From positions 4,588,001 to 4,652,000 of the forward strand of contig NZ_OZ035533.1 in assembly GCF_964033635.1 (NCBI RefSeq): a stretch of 64,000 nt of DNA, read 5' to 3'. The notes under the pieces are model-generated. The model saw only the letters and a list, made by a program, of their open reading frames with translations, ran no database searches and had not been told where the DNA came from. Below, in pieces: positions 1 through 7,575 of this stretch (its first letter is position 1; every line of letters begins with the position of its first letter). The translations under genes were made by a program, and so were the position numbers. The DNA comes from Chitinophaga sp. MM2321 (GTDB lineage Bacteria; Bacteroidota; Bacteroidia; Chitinophagales; Chitinophagaceae).

Positions 1-290
1 ATCGTTTCGGCCGTTTTGTGAATCATAATTATGCCGACTATCATGTACCCGTAAACGCGGATACACCACCTACTGATGTGCTTTTCATCAATAAAAAAGA
101 TCCGTATATCAACCCTATGGGCGCCAAAGGCATGGGGGAAATAGCACTGATCGGCTTTGCAGCCGCCGTTGCCAATGCAGTATACCATGCTACCGGTAAA
201 CGCGTACGCGACCTGCCCATTACACCGGATAAAGTAATGGAAGTAAAGAATGATATACAATCGAAGTTAGAAAATAAGCTGTCGGTATGA
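1..290 (+). CDS. xanthine dehydrogenase-type molybdopterin-binding subunit, C-terminal end (partial)
   Basis: Only the last ~95 residues are present; the frame is open to the window edge (frame starting at base 3), so the GTG at 18 is an internal Val and not a start. The peptide contains NHNYADYHVPVNAD and then a GAKGMGE motif. In xanthine oxidase-family large subunits the Glu of GxGE near the C terminus is the catalytic base next to the Mo centre, and that Glu is present. The family hydroxylates purines or aldehydes using a Mo-pterin cofactor. The downstream overlapping xdhC and mocA-like genes fit a molybdenum hydroxylase operon. The exact substrate (xanthine, aldehyde, isoquinoline) cannot be told from this fragment. 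Confidence 0.88.
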   Translation, partial: RFGRFVNHNYADYHVPVNADTPPTDVLFINKKDPYINPMGAKGMGEIALIGFAAAVANAVYHATGKRVRDLPITPDKVMEVKNDIQSKLENKLSV

Positions 291-1450
291 ACGAACCTGG
301 AGATATTGTGAAAGCATATCATGCTGCCTGCCGCGAAGGACTAAGAACCGCACTGGCAACAGTGGTACATGTGGAAGGTTCCGCCTATCGCCAACCCGGT
401 GCGCGCATGCTCGTAACAGAAAACGGCGCACTCACCGGCGCTATCAGCGGCGGCTGTCTTGAAGGAGATGCCCTCCGTAAAGCACAACTGGTTATATTGC
501 AACAGCAACCCATGCTGGTCACCTACGATACTACCGATGAAGATGACGCCAAACTGGGCGTAGGACTGGGTTGCAACGGTGTCATACACATCCTGCTGGA
601 GCCACTGCCAGGCAATGATGATAACCAGCTACTGCACCCTGTTGCGCTGCTGGAACAAGTTGTCACTTCCCGGCAAAGCGCCGTACTGGTCACCTTGTTT
701 TCATTGCACAACAGGAAAGCCCCCCAACCAGGCACCTGCCTGTTACTGACAGGTGACGGACAACTCCGGCACAGCATAACAAATGATGCGCTGCAAACGG
801 CCGTCATTACCCATGCACAGCAGGCGATGCAAACACAAAGATCACTCGTCACCACTTATGTTTCCGCACAGGAAAATATAACAGCCCTCGCTGCCTGGTT
901 ACCACCTGTTCCTCACCTGTTGATTGCAGGCGCCGGCAACGATGCGATGCCATTGGTAAAGATGGCATACCTCCTCGGATGGCATACCACCGTGGTAGAC
1001 GGTCGTCCCGCCTACGCCACCAAAGCCCGCTTCCCGGAAGCGACCCATATTGTAGTAGCCAAACCGGAACAGGTGCTTTCCCGCGTAACGGTAGATGCAC
1101 ACACCGCTGTGATACTGATGACGCACAACTACAACTACGACCTCGCTTTATTAATAGCACTGCTGCCGCTTTCCCTGCCTTACACCGGTATGCTGGGCCC
1201 TGCTAAAAAACGCCGGCGCATGCTGGAAGAATTAAATGAGAAAGGTGTCCAGTTATCAGACATACAACGGGAACGACTATACGGTCCTGCGGGGCTTGAC
1301 ATAGGCGCGGAAACCACTGCAGAAATTGCGTTGTCTATCATCAGTGAAATTAAAGCTGTTTTGTCGGCTGCCGCCGGCATCTCCCTCCGGGAGAAGAAAA
1401 CCGCGATCCACTCCCGTGCGCAACAGATCATCACCCAACAACAAATCTGA
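287..1450 (+). CDS. XdhC/CoxI family molybdenum hydroxylase maturation protein
   Basis: A 387-residue protein. The N-terminal XdhC/CoxI domain (about 10-80) holds VEGSAYRQPGARM and a GAISGGCLEG motif. The C-terminal XdhC_C Rossmann domain starts about 212 with IAGAGNDA and ends with a GPAKKRRR/LYGPAGLDIGAETTAEIALSI block typical of the family. XdhC proteins bind the Mo cofactor, help install its terminal sulfur and insert it into xanthine dehydrogenase-type enzymes. The ATG overlaps the stop of the hydroxylase subunit (ATGA), so the two are translationally coupled. It could serve any molybdenum hydroxylase, but the position points to the upstream enzyme. Confidence 0.9.
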   Translation: MNEPGDIVKAYHAACREGLRTALATVVHVEGSAYRQPGARMLVTENGALTGAISGGCLEGDALRKAQLVILQQQPMLVTYDTTDEDDAKLGVGLGCNGVIHILLEPLPGNDDNQLLHPVALLEQVVTSRQSAVLVTLFSLHNRKAPQPGTCLLLTGDGQLRHSITNDALQTAVITHAQQAMQTQRSLVTTYVSAQENITALAAWLPPVPHLLIAGAGNDAMPLVKMAYLLGWHTTVVDGRPAYATKARFPEATHIVVAKPEQVLSRVTVDAHTAVILMTHNYNYDLALLIALLPLSLPYTGMLGPAKKRRRMLEELNEKGVQLSDIQRERLYGPAGLDIGAETTAEIALSIISEIKAVLSAAAGISLREKKTAIHSRAQQIITQQQI

Positions 1451-2040
1451 TGAAAAATAACACCGGCGCCATCATCCTTGCAGCTGGCGCATCACAGCGC
1501 ATGGGCACTCCCAAACAGCAGCTTGTATTTGAAAATAAAACGCTGCTTCAACGGGTAGTGCATACCGCGCTGGAAACAGGCTGCTCCCCTGTTATAGTGG
1601 TATTAGGCGCCTTCGCCACAGACATCCGGTCAGACCTGCCCACCACCGGTGTCACCATCGTCATCAATGATCATTGGGAAACAGGGATGGCAGGTTCTAT
1701 TCATACCGGCATACAGGCAATGCTTCGTATATCCCACACCGTTAATAACACATTCCTCCTGCTTTGCGATCAACCTTTTATCAGTTCCACCCTCTTACAT
1801 GAAATGATGACTACTCAAACCGCCACCGGCAAAAAAATAATCGCCTGTGCTTACAATAACACCATCGGCACCCCTGTATTATTCGATTCATCCTTCTTCC
1901 CACAGCTACTCCAGTTAACCGGTCAGGAAGGCGCAAAAAAAATATTGCTGCAACATCCCGCTGATGTAGTCACAATCCCTTTCGCACAGGGCGCCCTGGA
2001 TATTGACACCCAGGATGATTATAAAAAACTGATGCAATAA
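1450..2040 (+). CDS. MocA-like nucleotidyltransferase (molybdenum cofactor cytidylyltransferase family)
   Basis: A 196-residue NTP-transferase. The nucleotide-binding signature LAAGASQRMGTPKQQL lies at residues 10-25, and an LLCDQPF metal/nucleotide motif is near residue 110. MocA-type enzymes attach CMP to molybdopterin to make the MCD cofactor used by xanthine dehydrogenase-family enzymes. The start overlaps the XdhC stop by one base (TGATG), so the three genes form one coupled operon: hydroxylase, XdhC, MocA. A role for another sugar or cofactor nucleotide is possible, but context favours the Mo cofactor. No terminator-like hairpin is evident after it. Confidence 0.85.
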   Translation: MKNNTGAIILAAGASQRMGTPKQQLVFENKTLLQRVVHTALETGCSPVIVVLGAFATDIRSDLPTTGVTIVINDHWETGMAGSIHTGIQAMLRISHTVNNTFLLLCDQPFISSTLLHEMMTTQTATGKKIIACAYNNTIGTPVLFDSSFFPQLLQLTGQEGAKKILLQHPADVVTIPFAQGALDIDTQDDYKKLMQ

Positions 2041-2097
2041 TTTCTTTAAAGAAAGTCTTCGCATGAACAATATTAATCTCTCCGAAAAATATTTTTT

Positions 2098-2128
2098 TTT
2101 GAAAATAAATAATTCCGCTTTACATTTG
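2098..2128 (+). promoter_or_regulatory. Bacteroidota-type promoter of leader peptide/PhyH/SDR operon
   Basis: TTTG at 2098-2101 and TACATTTG at 2121-2128 are separated by 19 bp. They match the Bacteroidota -33/-7 consensus (TTTG-N17-23-TAnnTTTG) exactly. Transcription should begin near 2134-2137, about 30 bases before the leader ATG. Confidence 0.75.
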
Positions 2129-2146
2129 TCTACAGAATTAGTAGAC
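2128..2146. promoter_or_regulatory. palindromic operator-like site at the transcription start
   Basis: GTCTAC-N7-GTAGAC is a perfect 6-bp inverted repeat whose first base is the last base of the -7 element, so it covers the predicted start point. This placement is typical of a repressor operator. It could also form a weak hairpin at the 5' end of the RNA. No regulator gene is adjacent, so the trans factor is unknown. Confidence 0.5.
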
Positions 2147-2163
2147 TAATAAACATAAACGTC

Positions 2164-2250
2164 ATGCAAAGCAATGATCAACATCCGAACCCGCGCTACC
2201 ACCGCACATATGCCAGCAAAAAGCTGGTAACGTTTTCCTGTTGTTGCTGA
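2164..2250 (+). CDS. 28-aa putative leader peptide ending in three cysteines
   Basis: ATG at 2164 opens a 28-codon frame that is basic and aromatic in the middle (RYHRTY, KKLV) and ends TFSCCC followed directly by TGA. It sits about 30 bases after a strong promoter and 86 bases before the PhyH gene. The sequence around its start (CGTCATGCAAA) is repeated exactly at the PhyH start. Runs of Cys codons just before the stop are the hallmark of cysteine-sensing leader ORFs, as described for polycysteine short ORFs in mycobacteria: ribosomes stall when Cys-tRNA is scarce and change downstream expression. Downstream, GCGGT and ACCGC (about 2260-2283) could pair weakly. That it is translated and regulatory is inference. 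Confidence 0.55.
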   Translation: MQSNDQHPNPRYHRTYASKKLVTFSCCC

Positions 2251-2336
2251 ACCCCTCTCTCACTGCGGTTTCCCACCAACCACCGCCCCCACCATCCTGT
2301 TTAAATAATTACTGATTACTTAAAATCTTCATCGTC

Positions 2337-3215
2337 ATGCAAACTAACACCTTGCCTGTTTTCCGTCTCGAAGGGACGGTAACGGCTACCCACCTCGCAT
2401 ATTTCCGGCAACATGGTATCATCCAGTTCAAAAATTTTCTTGACAAAGAAACATTATCAACTGTACTACGGGAAGTAGAACAGGTACAGCAACTATTACT
2501 TAACAACAATACACAGAAGGTCAACGGCATCCCGCTCAAATTTGGTACGGATACAAATGGCAATCCTCTGATCCAGCGCATCGCCTTTGCCTCCCACTTC
2601 AGCAGCGTGCTACGCACATTGCTGAAAGAAGAACGGCTGCAGTCATTAACAAAACTACTCGGCCCCTACGAAGGCAGGATCGGCGAAAATGAAAAAGACG
2701 GGCTGGTGATCAATCATTACGTGAATGCAGCTCACAGCCAGTTTAAACAACTCGGATGGCATACAGACAGTCCGCGCGATCTCTTTCTCGGCACCCGCAT
2801 CATGCCTATGCTCAATGTAGGCATCCATCTCGATGATTGCCCGCTGGAAAACGGCGGACTAAGAGTACTCGCAGGTACACACGAACAGGGGTTGTTACGG
2901 TTGCTGTTCAGAAAAAAATATTTCATTGACAATAACCCCGACAAAAAAGAAGTAGGTTTTGATATTGAAGCAGGCGATCTCACCGTGCATGATGGCCGCC
3001 TGTGGCATCGTGTACAACAATCGCCCCACACCGGTGAAAAAAGCCGCAGAAGGGTGATGTACATTCCCATCATTACCGGTGCCTATCAGCCTAAACACGC
3101 ACAAAGTCCCACACCATTTTATCATAAACTGGCGCAGCTGAAGCAACCACGTTATAGCGACAGGCCACAGTGGGGCAACGCTAAAACAGCCATCGTCAAC
3201 AGTTCATCCATCTAA
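2337..3215 (+). CDS. PhyH-family Fe(II)/2-oxoglutarate dioxygenase
   Basis: A 292-residue phytanoyl-CoA-dioxygenase-like enzyme. The metal-binding HxD is H142-T-D144 in GWHTDSPRD. A GGLRVLAGTH strand follows near 173-182. HDGRLWHRVQQS then supplies the distal His (H224 by comparison with the family, H218 as alternative) and a downstream Arg-rich stretch (R237-R239) for 2-oxoglutarate. Such enzymes hydroxylate an unactivated carbon of a small molecule; the substrate is not evident. It is cotranscribed with the SDR 11 bases downstream. The Cys-ending leader ORF suggests a link to sulfur nutrition, for example hydroxylation that releases sulfite from a sulfonate, but that is inference. Confidence 0.85.
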   Translation: MQTNTLPVFRLEGTVTATHLAYFRQHGIIQFKNFLDKETLSTVLREVEQVQQLLLNNNTQKVNGIPLKFGTDTNGNPLIQRIAFASHFSSVLRTLLKEERLQSLTKLLGPYEGRIGENEKDGLVINHYVNAAHSQFKQLGWHTDSPRDLFLGTRIMPMLNVGIHLDDCPLENGGLRVLAGTHEQGLLRLLFRKKYFIDNNPDKKEVGFDIEAGDLTVHDGRLWHRVQQSPHTGEKSRRRVMYIPIITGAYQPKHAQSPTPFYHKLAQLKQPRYSDRPQWGNAKTAIVNSSSI

Positions 3216-3226
3216 ACAAACGAAAT

Positions 3227-4036
3227 ATGTCATACGCATTAGTAACCGGCGCTGCCAAAGGAATTGGTAAAGCGATAGCCGCCGAACTGGCGGCAAGAAA
3301 TTATCACCTGTTGCTTGTTGACTTCGACGGGAATACACTGGCAGCCACTGCGGAAGCATTGGCTGCACAGTATCACGTCAACGTACACACGCTGCACCAG
3401 GATCTTTCCGAACCCGATGCATTGCTGCATATAACCGCCTGGACCAGCTCCTGGCATGATCAGCTCAATGTTGTAGTCAATAACGCCGGATATGGCCTGA
3501 ATGGTGCATTCGAAAACAGCTCCCTGCCAGAACAATTTAATATCATAGATGTAAATATAAAAGCACAGGTGGGCCTCTCATACGCCTATATTCCGGTGCT
3601 TCGGAAATTTCAGCGTGCCTATTTGCTGAACCTTGCCAGTACAACCGCTTATCAGACCGTTCCTTATCTGAATATCTACGCCGCTTCCAAAGCTTTTGCC
3701 TTGTCATTTACACGGGGGCTGCGACACGAATTGCGCGACTCGCCTATATCCGTCAGCGCATTGAGTCCCGGCAGTACCGATACAGATTTCGTCAACAGGG
3801 CGCGTATGGGCGATGCCACCAGGAAACTGGCAGACCGCTTCAACATGACGCCGGAAAAGGTAGCCAGCATAGCCATTGATGGCCTGTTTAAAGGAAAGGC
3901 TGAAATCATCCCGGGATTTATCAACAAACTGAATGCTTTCTTACCAAAGTTTTTCCCAAAAACATTCGTAGAAAAAATTGCAGGAAATATTTATCAGCCG
4001 GTAGGGCAAACAGCGGAAATAGTACTGACCACATAA
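3227..4036 (+). CDS. SDR-family NAD(P)-dependent oxidoreductase
   Basis: A 269-residue classical short-chain dehydrogenase. It has the dinucleotide motif TGAAKGIG (7-14), NNAG at 85-88, and the catalytic triad S138, Y151 and K155 in YAASK. It lies 11 bases after the PhyH gene on the same strand and probably acts on that enzyme's product, for example an aldehyde or ketone, or a 2-hydroxy compound. The C-terminal part (MTPEKVASIAIDGLFKGKAE) resembles SDRs annotated as DltE/YqjQ-like. The next gene is convergent and starts its stop codon 18 bases downstream. Confidence 0.88.
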   Translation: MSYALVTGAAKGIGKAIAAELAARNYHLLLVDFDGNTLAATAEALAAQYHVNVHTLHQDLSEPDALLHITAWTSSWHDQLNVVVNNAGYGLNGAFENSSLPEQFNIIDVNIKAQVGLSYAYIPVLRKFQRAYLLNLASTTAYQTVPYLNIYAASKAFALSFTRGLRHELRDSPISVSALSPGSTDTDFVNRARMGDATRKLADRFNMTPEKVASIAIDGLFKGKAEIIPGFINKLNAFLPKFFPKTFVEKIAGNIYQPVGQTAEIVLTT

Positions 4037-4054
4037 CGTGGCTAAAACCGGTAG

Positions 4055-4834
4055 CTAAGCGTACAACTCCTGTTCAGCTGTGTAATACGTTTTCCTGCCG
4101 CCGCCGGTATCATGCTTTATTTCGGCGCCACCGGGGCTCTCTTTCAACTTTGAATTGTGTACCAGCATAAAATCACGGACTTCTCCCTGGATAATATCAG
4201 GGTGACTTTTCTTAATCTTCTTTTCTGCATCCAGCAGGATATGTTTAATAGATTTCAGCAACACGCTGATCTTTGCTTCAGGAATTTTATGGCAGATAGA
4301 AAAGGGGGAAATCCGGGCATCCCATAAAATTTCATCTGCATATGCATTGCCGATGCCCAGCACATTTTTCTGATCAATCAGATATTTTTTGATGGTGATC
4401 TTTTTCTTTGCCAATGCAACTTTGAGATATTGCTCGTTGAATGCTTCCGATAAAGCATCCGGCGCTTCCTTCGCTGCGGGGTCCAGTGTTAGTACCGCCT
4501 GCCCCTGGAAGTCTGTCAATGCAAGACCGGTACCATCTGCAAATAATAGCGTAACGATCGTATACTTTTGTTCATTCTTTTTATCAAAGAGATATAGTTT
4601 GCCATGCAACATTAAATGCATCCCCAACACATGTCCGTTCTTAAATATAAAGTGCAGCTCCTTACCCACCCGTTGAATAGCTTCCAGCAGCTGTCCTTCA
4701 ACGGCGGCCTGCAATTCCTTTTCAGTGCTTTGCAGTTTCTTGTCATTTTGAACAGTAATGGATTGTAGTTTTTTATGCAGCAAAGCTTTCTCCAGGTTAT
4801 GACGGAATACTTGCAGATCGGGTAACTCAGGCAT
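4055..4834 (-). CDS. Fpg/Nei-family DNA glycosylase, zincless type
   Basis: A 259-residue base-excision repair glycosylase/AP lyase. It starts MPELPD: Pro2, the Schiff-base nucleophile after Met removal, and Glu3 are present, but the usual PELPE ends in Asp. The lysine of the RVGKELHF strand corresponds to the catalytic Lys57 of E. coli Fpg, followed by GMHLMLHGKL. A helix-two-turn-helix lies around 150-210 (LIDQKNVLGIGNAYADEILW). The C terminus reads TGGGRKTYYTAEQE with no Cys pairs, so the four-Cys zinc finger is replaced by a zincless finger of the kind seen in NEIL1, keeping the finger-tip Arg. It should excise oxidised bases. It is a single gene between convergent and tandem neighbours. 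Confidence 0.88.
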   Translation of the reverse strand: MPELPDLQVFRHNLEKALLHKKLQSITVQNDKKLQSTEKELQAAVEGQLLEAIQRVGKELHFIFKNGHVLGMHLMLHGKLYLFDKKNEQKYTIVTLLFADGTGLALTDFQGQAVLTLDPAAKEAPDALSEAFNEQYLKVALAKKKITIKKYLIDQKNVLGIGNAYADEILWDARISPFSICHKIPEAKISVLLKSIKHILLDAEKKIKKSHPDIIQGEVRDFMLVHNSKLKESPGGAEIKHDTGGGRKTYYTAEQELYA

Positions 4835-4864
4835 GATTTATTTTTTATAAAATTAACAGGATAA

Positions 4865-5836
4865 TTATTTCAACAAACTTCCCGGCGTGATACCGTAATG
4901 CTTTTTAAATGCCCGCTGAAAGTGTTGCGGGTGGCTATATCCCAGCGACCAGGCAATTTCAGAAATATTCTTCTCTCCTTCTGCAATCATCTTCCGGGCA
5001 CGATCCAGTCTTGTTTCACTTACGTAACCAAATACACTGGTATTAAATAGCTCGCGGAAACCTTTCTTCAATTTAAATTCGTTCAGCTGGCACAGTTTTG
5101 ACAACACGGCCAGAGAAGGTGGATTATCAAGCCGGCTTTCTATAATAGTACGTGCAATGTGTAATTTATCGATCTCTGAAGCAGATAAGGATAATGATTT
5201 TTGTTTTGTTTGTGTAAGAGAAAGTAAAGAGGCCCATTGCAGGGAGAGCAGGTCAAGCACTTTCGATTCAATATAGAGCTTCTTTAAACCAACCGGGTCG
5301 GGTGTTTGCCAGATAGTATCAAAAATATATTTCATTTTGGCCGTCATCAACGGGGCCTGTGACTCCAGTGTAAAAGAGGTACCAGCCGCTATCTTCGTGG
5401 CATATTGTTCAAATTCCGGCATGTAGGCAGTCAGCAACGCGATCATTTTTTCAGGGACTATGTGTATCCCGAAAGTGCGGTAGCAGCCATATCCCACCAG
5501 TTCATTTCTTTCCAGTGATCCGGGATTGAATAAGATATTATGTGTCCCTTTTTCGTGGCGGTGCCGGTTAAAGAATCCATCCATGGTTTGATAGATACTT
5601 CCTTCTACCATAAAATTCATCTCAACAAAAGACTTATGGTTAATATGCTCCCAGGGAGGTGTAATCCTATCCGTACAAAAATGGCTGTCTACCACGCCGA
5701 TGTCATTCACCAGGGCAATTTTCAGCGTACCCGGTTTATCACTGAACGGTAGTGGAAATTCCTGTACTACTCCCCTGGCGGGGGAAAAGACCTCTTCAAA
5801 GGTAACAGGCATCTGCTGCTTGTGTTCCTGTTTCAT
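4865..5836 (-). CDS. AraC-family transcriptional regulator
   Basis: A 323-residue regulator. The C-terminal ~100 residues form the two-helix-turn-helix AraC DNA-binding domain: LAVLSKLCQLNEFKLKKGFRE, then SEIAWSLGYSHPQHFQRAFKKHYGITPG. The first ~200 residues are an effector-binding or dimerisation region that I cannot assign. It is divergently transcribed from the flavin monooxygenase gene at 5941, with 104 bases between the starts. It is therefore likely to control that gene in response to an aromatic or xenobiotic compound, which is inference from layout. Its 3' end lies 30 bases from the upstream start of the Fpg/Nei gene. Confidence 0.9.
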   Translation of the reverse strand: MKQEHKQQMPVTFEEVFSPARGVVQEFPLPFSDKPGTLKIALVNDIGVVDSHFCTDRITPPWEHINHKSFVEMNFMVEGSIYQTMDGFFNRHRHEKGTHNILFNPGSLERNELVGYGCYRTFGIHIVPEKMIALLTAYMPEFEQYATKIAAGTSFTLESQAPLMTAKMKYIFDTIWQTPDPVGLKKLYIESKVLDLLSLQWASLLSLTQTKQKSLSLSASEIDKLHIARTIIESRLDNPPSLAVLSKLCQLNEFKLKKGFRELFNTSVFGYVSETRLDRARKMIAEGEKNISEIAWSLGYSHPQHFQRAFKKHYGITPGSLLK

Positions 5837-5940
5837 ACCCGGAATATTTATTCATTTACATTTTTGGTACTTAATAATCCTTTTTATGCCCTGCTGCGGA
5901 CCAGCAATTCCAGAATTTTACGGGTAAATAAAAAAGAACC

Positions 5941-7575
5941 ATGCCAGACAAATTTAAAGAGAATAAAGAACAAATACCGGTATTGATTGTGGGTGGCGGA
6001 CTCACCGGGCTATCCGCTGCGTTGTGTTTATTACAACAAGGAATCCGGCCTGTTTTGATTGAACGTCATGCCAGTACTTCTATTCATCCAAGGGCGCGCG
6101 GCTTTGATGTAAGAACCATGGAATTGTTCCGCGAGCTACAGCTGGATACAAGTATCCGGGAAGCAGGAAAAGCCCTGGCACCGGCCTGGGGTATCTATGC
6201 TGGTATAACGCTGACGGATATACTGGATCAGCGGGATCCAAACCGTCAGCAAATAAAGCATCCCATTGAAATACCCGGGTTTGAAAAACTCGCTGCCATG
6301 AGCCCTGTCGCAGGCGCCCGCTGTACCCAGGACCTGAGTGAACCACTCCTCTTGCAGGCGGCCATTGAAAGAGGGGCTGACATCCGCTTTAATACCCGGC
6401 TGCTATCATTTACACAGGACGAGAACAAGGTAACGGCGTATATCCGTAACAGTGATACAGGCAGGGAAGAAACCCTTACCTGTAGTTATATGATAGCGGC
6501 AGACGGCGGCAGCAGCGCCATTCGCAAGGCATTGGACGCCGCCACTGTAGGCGATGGCCCCCTGGGCACCCTGCTAAACATTTACTTTGAAGCCGATCTG
6601 TATGAACTGGTGAAAGGCCGGGAGTTTAGTATCAGTCTTATTGAAAGACCTGGTATCACCGGCATGATAGCCGCTATTAACAACAGCAACAAATGGGTAT
6701 TTCATCTTCACTACGATGCGCAAAACGGTGAAAAGCCAGCGGACTATACCACCGCACGGGTGGAGCAGATCCTGCGCGACAGTATCGGTATTCCTGATCT
6801 ACCGGTACGCGTCATCAGCGTGCTGCCCTGGAAGCCAACGGTGAATGTAGTACGCCACATGCAGCATGGCCGCATTTTCCTGGCCGGTGATGCAGCACAT
6901 CAGATGACACCTTACGGTGGTAAAGGCGCCGCCACCGGCGTACAGGATGTGCATAACCTGGCCTGGAAACTCGCCCTGGTATTACAACACAAGGCCACGC
7001 CAGCTTTACTGCAAACCTACTCCGAAGAGCGGCAACCCATAGGGCTGGAAAACGCGCTCCTCTCCGGTCAGCTGGCTGATGATAAAGGCTTGATCAACTA
7101 CAGGAAAATGCTGGATACGAAAGATAAAGCGGGTGGCTTTGACAACACCTCCTGGATGATCCGGATGTTAGGCATACCGGATTATACCTATACCTCCAGT
7201 GCCGTACCCGGTGCAACTGCTGTTGAAGGCCCCCATGCCGGCGGACAACCCGGCACCCGGATACCACATGTATGGCTACACGAAAATGGAAGCACCCGCT
7301 CCACACTGGACCTGGCAGTCACCCATTTCACCCTCATCACGGATAGTACCGGCACACACTGGCAGGAAGCCGCTTCACAGGCTGCTGCTACTTTTAACAT
7401 CTCTATACCGGTACAAATAATCAATGATGAGCACTGGCAATCATTAACCGCACTACCTGCCGGCAGTGCGCTCCTGGTGCGGCCCGACGGGTTTATCGCC
7501 TGGCGTTCCCCTTCAAAAAATATAAATGAAACAAAGGAACTGGAACAGGCATTGAAAACAATCCTGTCTTGCTAA
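5941..7575 (+). CDS. FAD-dependent aromatic monooxygenase (PheA/TfdB-like, group A)
   Basis: A 544-residue flavoprotein. The Rossmann FAD motif GGGLTGLSAALCL lies near residues 18-30. The second FAD/NADPH motif is in SYMIAADGGSSAIR, and the GD motif is GRIFLAGDAAH at about 310-320 followed by TPYGGKGAATGVQD. The C-terminal ~130 residues look like the thioredoxin-like domain found in phenol-hydroxylase relatives. Members hydroxylate phenols or polyketide-type aromatics using NAD(P)H and O2; the substrate here is unknown. The divergent AraC regulator suggests inducible expression. Its stop codon abuts the stop of the convergent DUF885 gene with no spacer. Confidence 0.88.
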   Translation: MPDKFKENKEQIPVLIVGGGLTGLSAALCLLQQGIRPVLIERHASTSIHPRARGFDVRTMELFRELQLDTSIREAGKALAPAWGIYAGITLTDILDQRDPNRQQIKHPIEIPGFEKLAAMSPVAGARCTQDLSEPLLLQAAIERGADIRFNTRLLSFTQDENKVTAYIRNSDTGREETLTCSYMIAADGGSSAIRKALDAATVGDGPLGTLLNIYFEADLYELVKGREFSISLIERPGITGMIAAINNSNKWVFHLHYDAQNGEKPADYTTARVEQILRDSIGIPDLPVRVISVLPWKPTVNVVRHMQHGRIFLAGDAAHQMTPYGGKGAATGVQDVHNLAWKLALVLQHKATPALLQTYSEERQPIGLENALLSGQLADDKGLINYRKMLDTKDKAGGFDNTSWMIRMLGIPDYTYTSSAVPGATAVEGPHAGGQPGTRIPHVWLHENGSTRSTLDLAVTHFTLITDSTGTHWQEAASQAAATFNISIPVQIINDEHWQSLTALPAGSALLVRPDGFIAWRSPSKNINETKELEQALKTILSC

